From Candidatus Auribacterota bacterium (GTDB lineage: Bacteria > Auribacterota > JAFGBW01 > JAFGJP01), in NCBI GenBank assembly GCA_016929035.1, contig JAFGJP010000250.1:1-9611 (forward strand): a stretch of DNA of 9,611 nucleotides, read 5' to 3'. Position numbers and translations under genes: made by a program. Below the pieces are notes generated by a model. It did not search any database, was not told the DNA's origin, and saw only the letters and a list, made by a program, of their open reading frames with translations. Of this stretch, positions 1 to 6,004 are shown one piece after another. How positions within the stretch are numbered: position 1 is the stretch's first letter; each line of letters begins with the position of its first letter.

Positions 1-393
1 ATGATTATGAAAAACATGTTATATAAGAAAAAAAAGAAAGGCTATTCTCTGATTGAGATGGTGGCAGCTCTCGGACTGCTTGGTGTGGGAGTTCTCAGCG
101 TGCTTGCTGTTTTCTCGCTCGGTATGCAGTCCTCGCTTCGCTCAGCACGCTATTCTGAGGCAAGCATATTGCTGCAAAGGATCGCTGAGGAAGAAAAGCT
201 GGAAATTTATAACACAACAGAAACGGGAAATCCTATACCGGCAACTGTGCCGAATACGATCCTTCCTTACACGTACCAGGTTTTGATATACGGCTTTGAT
301 TTGAACAACTGGGTGCATAAAAGAATAAACGTATTATGGCAGCAGGGCAATAACCAGGAAAGCCTTTCAACGGAAATTTTTTGTACGTATTAA
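1..393 (+). CDS. GspI/PilV-like minor prepilin
   Basis: Probably a minor (pseudo)pilin of a type II secretion or type IV pilus machine, held in the inner membrane before assembly. A positively charged leader (MLYKKKKKG) is followed by the prepilin peptidase motif G|YSLIE, with the conserved Glu at mature position 5. A hydrophobic helix of about 20 residues follows (AALGLLGVGVLSVLAVFSLG). The stretch SEASILLQRIAEEEKLEI resembles the region after the helix in PilV/GspI proteins, and about 130 residues fits GspI. The next two genes look like GspJ and GspK, so the order I-J-K supports a GspI role. ATG codons lie at 1, 7 and 16. The window starts at the first, so no ribosome binding site can be seen and the true start is open; the leader could begin further upstream. 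The prepilin class is secure, the exact subfamily is inferred. Confidence 0.85.
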   Translation: MIMKNMLYKKKKKGYSLIEMVAALGLLGVGVLSVLAVFSLGMQSSLRSARYSEASILLQRIAEEEKLEIYNTTETGNPIPATVPNTILPYTYQVLIYGFDLNNWVHKRINVLWQQGNNQESLSTEIFCTY

Positions 394-415
394 AGTGTAA
401 GGAGAAGATTTTATC

Positions 416-1168
416 ATGAAAAAGCCCGGAAAAAAAGAAAGCGGTTTCACACTTCTGGAGGTCATTGTCTCGTTCGGCATACTGGCTGTTCTTGTCCTGA
501 TGCTGGCCAATGTCTTCAATTCAGCCAGCACGTCATACAACATCGCGAACCGCAAAATGGACCTTTGCCAGAACGCGCGTATTGTGCTGGACCAGATTTC
601 TCGGGAGATCAAGGGTGCCATAATCTATCATAATGGAAACAGGTACGGCTTTCATATCAGAGGTGCCGGTTCTTCAGGCTGGGTGTCCAACAGCGTCGGC
701 AGTGAAATATTTTTCATCGCTCCATGGGAGGTCAATACCACGCAGACTTCAGATTTCGTGGAATTCGGTTATTATCTTGACGACGGTCCGACGGCAAATG
801 CTCATGACAATATTCTCAAGCGCTGTGCTGTTCCGGATAACGGAACGGTCTATGATTATTTGACGAACAGAAACTGGCCCTCAAACAATACTTATGTTGA
901 TATCGCCTACCATGTGAGGAACTTTACAATAGACTGGTATGGATCGCATCCATCTGGTGATAGTGAGGCATGGGAGACCGTTGAATACAATCCCTTTCCA
1001 CCCCCGATGGCGTATAAAGGAGACAGGATACCCAGAGCGGTCAGGATACACATCGAGATGCTTCATCCGGATGATTTCACAAAATACGGGCCGGTCGGGA
1101 AAATAGAGCAGGTGACACTGCATTTCCAGACAGTTGTTTATCTCAATAACAGTATTCCTTTTAACTAA
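416..1168 (+). CDS. GspJ/PilW-like minor prepilin
   Basis: A 250-residue minor prepilin. The leader MKKPGKKESG ends at the peptidase cleavage site G|FTLLE (Gly10, with Glu at mature position 5). The hydrophobic helix VIVSFGILAVLVLMLANVF follows. The region after it (NARIVLDQISREIKGAII) resembles the 'a..ald.i.rel..a' segment typical of PilW/GspJ proteins. The rest looks like a soluble beta-rich head with many aromatic and polar residues and no second membrane segment. The start at 416 is supported by AAGGAG at 399-404, 11 bases upstream. The gap to the previous stop is 22 bases and the next start is 21 bases downstream, so it is very likely in one transcript with its neighbours. In GspJ-type systems this subunit forms a tip complex with GspI and GspK. 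That role is inferred from gene order and the N-terminal motif. Confidence 0.85.
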   Translation: MKKPGKKESGFTLLEVIVSFGILAVLVLMLANVFNSASTSYNIANRKMDLCQNARIVLDQISREIKGAIIYHNGNRYGFHIRGAGSSGWVSNSVGSEIFFIAPWEVNTTQTSDFVEFGYYLDDGPTANAHDNILKRCAVPDNGTVYDYLTNRNWPSNNTYVDIAYHVRNFTIDWYGSHPSGDSEAWETVEYNPFPPPMAYKGDRIPRAVRIHIEMLHPDDFTKYGPVGKIEQVTLHFQTVVYLNNSIPFN

Positions 1169-1174
1169 AAAATC

Positions 1175-1185
1175 AAGAAGGTGAT
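1175..1185 (+). promoter_or_regulatory. Shine-Dalgarno site deciding the GspK-like start
   Basis: AAGAAGGTGAT matches the ideal AAGGAGGTGAT at 10 of 11 positions. It overlaps the alternative in-frame starts GTG 1181 and ATG 1184, so those cannot be the real start. ATG 1190 lies 8 bases after GAAGG and is preferred. Confidence 0.75.
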
Positions 1186-1189
1186 GAGC

Positions 1190-4100
1190 ATGAAAAAAAA
1201 CAGGAAAATCAGAAAGAAGTCCAGTCTTTTCAGCGAAAGGGGCGTGGCTCTTATCATCGTACTTTCTGTTTTGACTCTTCTCATCGTGATGGCGCTCGGC
1301 ATGTCTGCCAGCATGATGTATGAAGAAAAAGCAGCAAGAGATTTTTCGCATGGCATGATCGCCCGGCTGGCTGCTGACACCTGTTTTATGCGGGCCATCC
1401 ATGACCTCAGACAGGAAGCTTTGTCAAACTACATGGATACATCTGCTGAAGCGTGGTTTTATAACAGCCAGACTGCCCCGTCCTTTGATATATCATGGGG
1501 CGATGCAGCAAATAACAATGCCAGTCTTGTGATTCAGGGAGACACATATGTCTGCGATGTTTCACTCAGGGTCATTGACTGCGCCAGCTGTATCTATATC
1601 AACGATGTTGCGTCAACAACAGAGGGACGGCTGGCAAGAATAAGGATCCTCCATAATCTTTTCAGCATCCTGGGTATCGTGAGCGACACTGGCACTAATG
1701 TCTATGATGAGATGGCCAATAACGGTCCTTATGATAGCTTTGAAGACCTTGTCGCGCGCACAAATCTCACTGACACGGATCTTGGTACATTCTGCACGGA
1801 TGTTGCTGGAGCGAATAATGGGACAGGAAGCGACACGATCGAACTGATAGACTGCATAACAGTCTTTTCTTATCGAGATCCCAATACCATAGATGGAAGT
1901 GATACAACTACAGCTGATTTAACTCCGGCATATTCGTCTGATCCTCGCGCACCGGTCAATGTCAATACAGCCAACGCTGTTGTTCTTCAAGCTCTCATAA
2001 GAGGGCTTCGCGCTGATAACTGCTGTCCCAAGTGCGGAGGAGACGGAAAAATCAGCTACCAGGTCTGGCCAAATGTTTCACATATTGTATGCAATGCCTG
2101 TAATGGTACAGGAGACCTTGTCATTACCAATACAGAAGCAGGTTATCTTGCGCAGTGGCTTGTTGCGAACCGCCCGTTCACTTCTTATCAGGATCTCTAC
2201 ACCCGTTTAAGAACAGCCTCTGTCAATAACAGCACGAACGGAACCGGCGCAGCTAATCCGGTTGGGGAGCGTGACGCTGATGTTATCATGGCGAATTTTA
2301 ATCCTAATCCGGGATTTAATCCAGGCTGCCGCGATTATGCCTGGGGGCTTGCTAATGGGTATGTCAGCAAATGCCGTGATATCCGCGGTGGTGTCGCTGC
2401 TTACGGAGACGGGACACAACCAGGGCTTTATAACAGTACAACGGAATTCTGCTTTAATTCAGGCGGCTGGCATTTAGTCGACTCTCAGGCGAAAGTCATG
2501 AACACCCAGAGGACCATGCTTTTTGCCTCTAAAAGAATTCAGTCTTATGTTAAGCTGTTTGATAAATTCATCCATACGACGCAGGATCAGTTCCATAACG
2601 CGAACCCTCTTGATCTGGCAGCCAACCCCGGGACTTTTAATCGAACACTTGACTACCCGGAACCGACACCGACGACAGTAAGCGGTTACACAACAGGTTT
2701 CAGCGCGGTCTCAGCTGCGCCATATGACGGATACATCATGAGAGATTTTATAAGGTATACGCAGCCGAATTCAGGTGAGCATCTTCTTATACAATTTGAT
2801 AAAGACGGGCTTGAAGCAAACTCGTTTGGAGCATCAGCTGGATTTCCTGTCAGGATGGAAAATATCACTGTCGGCCCTTTGGCTGATCCTGCCAACCCGG
2901 GCGATGTGCTTCGTGAAGGAATTCTTGTGACCAAGCGCGAAAGGCAACTTCTGTCTTACCCATGCGTGGATAATCTTAACAGGAAAACAGCTTCGATCCA
3001 AATATGGTATAAAAACCTTTTCCATGAGTTTGACAATCATAATTACGGGTGGAACAATTTTACTTCCAGCATAGGTTCGGCTGATCTGGAAAAAACTATT
3101 CTCTGGATCACTGAACAGTTTTACGGAAGAAGATACCTCCCGTATTTTAACAATAAAGGAATCTGGACAGATAATGGTTCCAATGTTTACTGGTACTGGT
3201 GCGATAAGGCCTTATACTATACGCCGTTAAGCTCTCCTCCGTTTACGACAAACTTTGTAAGTCAACCGACAAATCCTCCGATAGCTGGTTTTAATTCGTC
3301 CGGATGGGGGACAGGAAGAAACATGTATCAGATATGGACATATAATATTACTGGCAGTTCCCAGGTGCTTGCCATCAACTCGCTCGGCTGTGGAAGTCTG
3401 AGTGGAGGCGCATCAGGAGCGTGGGAATGGATGCGTCTGACCAGTCAGGGCTTTCAGCATTCAGCAGGTAATCCCAGAAAAAAAGGCGAGTGGACCGAAG
3501 TTGCCACAACATTTGATGACGGCGGTCTGGGATATTTAAATCCGGCAGATCCTGCGTATGACGTGAACCTGCATTATCCTCCAAGCGATATGCATGATAA
3601 AGCAGACTGGGTACATACAGGGGTCAGTCCTGAAGCAGGCCGCATAGGAAGGAACCTTCCTTCCTTTGTAGGTGATACTCATCCTGCACAGGGCACATGG
3701 GAGAAGAAAGTCTATATTGATGCCACAGAGATTACAGCCATGCACTGGGGGTTTGCCGGAAGGGGATTCATGCAGTTTGACAAATTTGACGACTCCATTA
3801 ACCCGAATGTGGATTATGATTCGCACATTGTTTTTGGCGCTCAGTACGAGACCTATCCTTATGGTTCAGCCGGCATAAGGCGGAAATCTTATGCAGAAGG
3901 CATTATTTCCGGCGTACGTGTGTGGAACTCACTTAAAGATAATGCTAATATCCTCATTGATTACAATCAGGGGCGGTACTATTTTCTGGGCATGCCTGAT
4001 TATATCTCTCCTCTTGTCTGCAGAAAAGAAGCTAATGACCAATGGGGCTGTGTTTTCTGGACACAGTATCAGCCATTAGGCGTGTCGTCCAATCTTAGGC

Positions 4101-4318
4101 TCAGGTTCAGTAGTGACCGCACGTCATGGTCAGGATTTTATTCCAATCCAAGCGGAGGTTCAATATCATCTCTCGTGCTTGGAGATGATTTTTTTTACAG
4201 GCTTTATTTCCCTGACAGGACAGCCAGTGCGCCTCTGGTGAATACATCTGTTTTCGATGATTTCAGGGTGACTTGTATTCATGACACCCAGATGTTCAAT
4301 TACAGGGAATTACAGTAA
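1190..4318 (+). CDS. Giant GspK-like tip pseudopilin with DnaJ-type zinc motif and LamG-like region
   Basis: A 1042-residue GspK/PilX-type minor pseudopilin; GspK is normally about 300-350 residues. Basic residues 1-17 precede RG|VALIIVLSVLTLLIVM. Mature position 5 is Ile rather than Glu, a GspK hallmark linked to tip position. Residues about 145-230 resemble the first GspK helical domain (GPYDSFEDLVA, then ITVFS). PVNVNTANAVVLQAL (255-269) is the helix-hairpin-helix signature. It is interrupted by two CxxCxGxG motifs (Cys279/282 and Cys301/304), after which the fold seems to resume with AGYLAQWLVANRPFTSYQDL. Residues about 600-920 show LamG/concanavalin-like features: SIQIWYKN, GEWTEVATTFDD, KKVYIDATEI, HIVFGA, GIISGVRVWNSL. 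The end (SVFDDFRVTC) resembles beta domains of pilus-tip proteins. The start is set by the upstream Shine-Dalgarno site. The exported-protein gene follows 31 bases later. The GspK N-terminal class is well supported; the LamG assignment is moderate and made by eye. Confidence 0.85.
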   Translation: MKKNRKIRKKSSLFSERGVALIIVLSVLTLLIVMALGMSASMMYEEKAARDFSHGMIARLAADTCFMRAIHDLRQEALSNYMDTSAEAWFYNSQTAPSFDISWGDAANNNASLVIQGDTYVCDVSLRVIDCASCIYINDVASTTEGRLARIRILHNLFSILGIVSDTGTNVYDEMANNGPYDSFEDLVARTNLTDTDLGTFCTDVAGANNGTGSDTIELIDCITVFSYRDPNTIDGSDTTTADLTPAYSSDPRAPVNVNTANAVVLQALIRGLRADNCCPKCGGDGKISYQVWPNVSHIVCNACNGTGDLVITNTEAGYLAQWLVANRPFTSYQDLYTRLRTASVNNSTNGTGAANPVGERDADVIMANFNPNPGFNPGCRDYAWGLANGYVSKCRDIRGGVAAYGDGTQPGLYNSTTEFCFNSGGWHLVDSQAKVMNTQRTMLFASKRIQSYVKLFDKFIHTTQDQFHNANPLDLAANPGTFNRTLDYPEPTPTTVSGYTTGFSAVSAAPYDGYIMRDFIRYTQPNSGEHLLIQFDKDGLEANSFGASAGFPVRMENITVGPLADPANPGDVLREGILVTKRERQLLSYPCVDNLNRKTASIQIWYKNLFHEFDNHNYGWNNFTSSIGSADLEKTILWITEQFYGRRYLPYFNNKGIWTDNGSNVYWYWCDKALYYTPLSSPPFTTNFVSQPTNPPIAGFNSSGWGTGRNMYQIWTYNITGSSQVLAINSLGCGSLSGGASGAWEWMRLTSQGFQHSAGNPRKKGEWTEVATTFDDGGLGYLNPADPAYDVNLHYPPSDMHDKADWVHTGVSPEAGRIGRNLPSFVGDTHPAQGTWEKKVYIDATEITAMHWGFAGRGFMQFDKFDDSINPNVDYDSHIVFGAQYETYPYGSAGIRRKSYAEGIISGVRVWNSLKDNANILIDYNQGRYYFLGMPDYISPLVCRKEANDQWGCVFWTQYQPLGVSSNLRLRFSSDRTSWSGFYSNPSGGSISSLVLGDDFFYRLYFPDRTASAPLVNTSVFDDFRVTCIHDTQMFNYRELQ
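2024..2116 (+). other. DnaJ-like double CxxCxGxG motif inside the GspK-like gene
   Basis: This segment encodes CPKCGGDG, a spacer of 14 residues, then CNACNGTGD. Both halves fit C-x2-C-x-G-x-G, the repeat that builds the zinc sites of DnaJ/Hsp40, where two repeats together bind one zinc. It sits between a VNVNTA-type helix and a PFTSYQDL-type helix, that is, inside the helix-hairpin-helix unit. An extra Cys precedes the first motif (codon 2021-2023). Zinc binding is inferred from the motif only. Confidence 0.7.
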
Positions 4319-4349
4319 AAGACTTTTTAAAATAGAAAGAGAGGAATGT

Positions 4350-5360
4350 ATGATAAGAGCGTTCTTATCAGCTGTATTACTTTTTTCAGTGCTTTTTTTC
4401 TGCCATCCGGCTTTCAGCGAAGATTACTTCCTTGATATGGAGATAATCAAATCAACGCCTAAAGAGGTTTCTATCGAGGGGCAGACAGACCTTCCGGAAA
4501 GCACCATACTCAACAGCATTTTATGCAAAGAGGGGAGGATATTGAAAGGAACGCTCCGCGTTGTTCAGGAAGGCTCTTTCCGGTTTTATTTTAACGAAGG
4601 GCTTGTGCCTGGAGTTTACACAGTAGAAATCGCCTTTTCAACAAATAATCAGCTCGAGCCTGCTGTGATCGAAGCCTTCGGAGGTCTGACAGGTGAAAAA
4701 ATAGGCATGATACACGGCATGGAGATAAAAAGAGATAAAGACGGTTTCCACGCATCTGTATCAAAAGAATTTCAGATAGGCACCCAGGATGAGATAGCGA
4801 ATAACAGGAAGGTCTACAAGGCGTATATACGGGATGCTGTTGAGAAAAATATCGAATTATATCTTGCTCTCAAGAAACTTCATCTTCTTGAAAAGAATAA
4901 AATACAGTATTATGCCATGCCTTTTGATGAAGAAGAGTGGAGTAAAAAAGTTCTTGCGCTGCAGCCGAAAATTTCGGAAATCGAGCAGATCATGCGGGAT
5001 GCTTACCCTTATGTTGTCAGCAAGGAGCAGAATGCTTCTTTTGAAATGCTTCGGGACATGCTCTTTACCTGGGTGCAGAACCTTCATAAGCTTTATTATC
5101 TGGATATTCTCAATAGGCCGCTTGAGGATGCCATGCCGATGTGGACACACGATAGGAAGCTTAATCTCCCTTATGTCGAAAAGACGATAGAGGACACTAT
5201 CGCGGATATCCAGAAAGAGCTCAAATTTTTCGAGGAAGACAGAACGAACGTCGAATACATCTACAAAAAAGGTATGGCAGATATTAAAAATATCATAGAT
5301 AACAGGCTTAAAGATGATCCTTCAGCGGAGACAGAAAATCTTTACAGAACAAAAGAATAA
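4350..5360 (+). CDS. Exported protein of unknown function (beta domain plus helical C-terminus)
   Basis: A 336-residue protein not assigned to a named family. Residues 1-23 form a clear Sec signal peptide: MIR, then a hydrophobic core AFLSAVLLFSVLFF, then cleavage after AFS. Cys18 lacks a lipobox context, so it is probably soluble in the periplasm or secreted rather than a lipoprotein. Residues about 38-125 look like a compact beta-sandwich of the MG2/Ig-like sort found in bacterial surface proteins: VSIEGQTDLPESTIL, GSFRFYF, VPGVYTVEIAFS. From about 155 to 330 it is charged and mostly helical, possibly coiled-coil (ISEIEQIMRDAY, IEDTIADIQKELKFFEEDR). ATG 4350 is chosen because GAGAGGA (4339-4345) precedes it and the signal peptide begins there; longer in-frame starts overlap the previous gene. 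It lies 31 bases after the GspK-like gene and probably shares its transcript, so a role around the pseudopilus is plausible but inferred. Confidence 0.8.
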   Translation: MIRAFLSAVLLFSVLFFCHPAFSEDYFLDMEIIKSTPKEVSIEGQTDLPESTILNSILCKEGRILKGTLRVVQEGSFRFYFNEGLVPGVYTVEIAFSTNNQLEPAVIEAFGGLTGEKIGMIHGMEIKRDKDGFHASVSKEFQIGTQDEIANNRKVYKAYIRDAVEKNIELYLALKKLHLLEKNKIQYYAMPFDEEEWSKKVLALQPKISEIEQIMRDAYPYVVSKEQNASFEMLRDMLFTWVQNLHKLYYLDILNRPLEDAMPMWTHDRKLNLPYVEKTIEDTIADIQKELKFFEEDRTNVEYIYKKGMADIKNIIDNRLKDDPSAETENLYRTKE

Positions 5361-5371
5361 ATTCTTTTGTT
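5348..5371 (+). repeat. Perfect 10-bp inverted repeat over the stop codon of the exported-protein gene
   Basis: AACAAAAGAA (5348-5357) and TTCTTTTGTT (5362-5371) pair perfectly around a 4-base loop that contains most of the TAA stop. It is AT-rich and followed by an A-run, then TTTTTT at 5382-5387. It could be a weak transcript end or an RNA-stability hairpin, but it is not a classic terminator. Confidence 0.5.
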
Positions 5372-5387
5372 AAAAAAAACATTTTTT

Positions 5388-5458
5388 AGATATTTTTTCT
5401 TCATTTTATCATTTGTTTAAAATATCTCCGGCATAAGAAAAAATGATAAAAAATATCT
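5388..5458. repeat. Overlapping inverted repeats in the AT-rich spacer
   Basis: Two perfect inverted repeats share sequence. AGATATTTTTT (5388-5398) pairs with AAAAAATATCT (5448-5458). TTTATCATTT (5405-5414) pairs with AAATGATAAA (5441-5450). The right arms overlap by three A residues, so both stems can nearly stack into one long AT-rich hairpin with an internal loop. AAAATATCT also appears directly at 5419-5427 and 5450-5458. A 12-bp palindrome, AAGATTAATCTT, follows at 5497-5508. Function unknown: possible protein-binding sites, a transcript end, or simply low-complexity AT sequence. No gene was found in 5361-5645. Confidence 0.5.
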
Positions 5459-5569
5459 TATTTTTTGTATTTTCCCTCTGAAATTTCTTTTTCTGAAAGA
5501 TTAATCTTATCATCATTTTCTTCAAAAAAACAATTTTGATAAAAAAATAACCTTTTTCTCACTTTTATC

Positions 5570-5598
5570 TTGATTTGAAGAAAATCTTTATGTAAAAT
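5570..5598 (+). promoter_or_regulatory. Sigma70-like promoter of the Lys/Ala-rich small gene
   Basis: TTGATT (5570-5575, 4 of 6 to the -35 consensus) and TAAAAT (5593-5598, 5 of 6 to the -10 consensus) are separated by exactly 17 bases. Transcription would start near 5605, giving a leader of about 40 bases that holds a small hairpin (TTAGT 5614-5618 / ACTAA 5626-5630) just before the ribosome binding site. AT-rich surroundings raise the chance of a random match, but the position fits the gene. Confidence 0.55.
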
Positions 5599-5632
5599 AA
5601 AAACAGATGTAGGTTAGTCGCCTTAACTAAAA

Positions 5633-5642
5633 AAGGAGGTGA
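5633..5642 (+). promoter_or_regulatory. Perfect Shine-Dalgarno sequence of the Lys/Ala-rich small gene
   Basis: AAGGAGGTGA matches the 16S anti-Shine-Dalgarno over all ten bases, with 6 bases between GGAGG and ATG 5646. It is the best ribosome binding site in the window and the main reason to accept this short reading frame as a translated gene. Confidence 0.85.
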
Positions 5643-5645
5643 GAC

Positions 5646-5729
5646 ATGGCGGCAAAGAAAAAAGCAAAAGCAAAGAAGAAACCAGCTAAGAAGAAAAAAG
5701 CTGCAAAGAAAAAAGCAAAAAAGAAATAA
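5646..5729 (+). CDS. 27-residue Lys/Ala-rich histone-tail-like protein
   Basis: A very short gene encoding 27 residues: 17 Lys, 8 Ala, one Pro and the initial Met. It begins MAAKKKAKAKKKPAKK and ends in Lys. The composition matches the C-terminal tails of histone H1 and of bacterial H1-like proteins (for example chlamydial HctB), which bind DNA or RNA through charge alone. There is no membrane segment, signal peptide or acidic residue. It has its own sigma70-like promoter (5570-5598), a perfect ribosome binding site and a strong terminator starting at 5747, so it looks like an independent, well-expressed single-gene unit. Binding to the chromosome, RNA or ribosome is inferred from charge; no enzyme role is possible at this size. 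It could instead be a fragment of a longer histone-like gene, but the intact expression signals argue against decay. Confidence 0.75.
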   Translation: MAAKKKAKAKKKPAKKKKAAKKKAKKK

Positions 5730-5746
5730 GCAGCTAACAACAGAAT

Positions 5747-5770
5747 ACTCCAAAGACCATTGGAGTTTTT
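5747..5770 (+). terminator. Rho-independent terminator after the Lys/Ala-rich gene
   Basis: ACTCCAA (5747-5753) pairs with TTGGAGT (5760-5766) around a 6-base loop AGACCA, followed by a T-run through 5770. It lies 17 bases after the stop codon. Its right arm and loop overlap a second, longer hairpin. Confidence 0.8.
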
Positions 5771-5809
5771 ATCATAGTGATAAGGCTTCAATGGTCTTAT
5801 TGTTTTCTT
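5753..5809 (+). terminator. Second, longer hairpin that competes with the first terminator
   Basis: AAGACCATTG (5753-5762) pairs perfectly with CAATGGTCTT (5789-5798). Inside, GAGTTT (5763-5768, counting its first G as paired with T) can pair with AGGCTT (5783-5788), using G-U pairs. TATCA (5770-5774) then pairs with TGATA (5778-5782) around a 3-base loop. The result is a nearly continuous stem of about 21 pairs with one bulged base at 5769, followed by ATTGTTTTCTT. It cannot form together with the 5747-5766 stem. Confidence 0.6.
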
Positions 5810-5934
5810 AAACGATTCATGTCAAACACGGCCTCTTCCATATCGAGACAGGATTATCCTAACATCATGCATGCAAGCAAGTTAAGGCGTAAAGAAAAAA
5901 TATGAAAATTTTCTCTCATAAAAATGCCTAAGCG

Positions 5935-5964
5935 TTGAGTGTTTTGCCTGGTTTGAATTAAAAT
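5935..5964 (+). promoter_or_regulatory. Possible promoter of the CgeB-type glycosyltransferase gene
   Basis: TTGAGT (5935-5940, 4 of 6) and TAAAAT (5959-5964, 5 of 6) are separated by 18 bases. Transcription would begin near 5971, after the ATG at 5963 but before the ATG at 6005, so it would favour the later start. The match is ordinary for AT-rich DNA. Confidence 0.3.
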
Positions 5965-6004
5965 GATTTGTAATAATAGCATAATCGATACATGCGCTTT
6001 TACA

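Noticed and set aside
881..1402. Minus-strand open frame of 173 residues across the end of the GspJ-like gene and the start of the GspK-like gene
   Set aside because: It overlaps two well-supported plus-strand genes and their ribosome binding site and shows no family motif.
5565..5753. Minus-strand frame rich in Phe, Leu and Cys opposite the Lys/Ala gene
   Set aside because: It is the antisense reading of Lys/Ala codons, which gives hydrophobic-looking sequence by default; it has no start signals of its own.
5619..5889. 10-bp inverted repeat CGCCTTAACT (5619-5628) / AGTTAAGGCG (5880-5889) flanking the small basic gene
   Set aside because: One match of this length is not rare over a few hundred bases, there is no transposase, and no target duplication is visible.
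5819..5905. Short plus-strand reading frame of 28 codons (MSNTASSISRQ...)
   Set aside because: No ribosome binding site, no promoter and no recognisable composition or motif; it follows directly on terminator hairpins.
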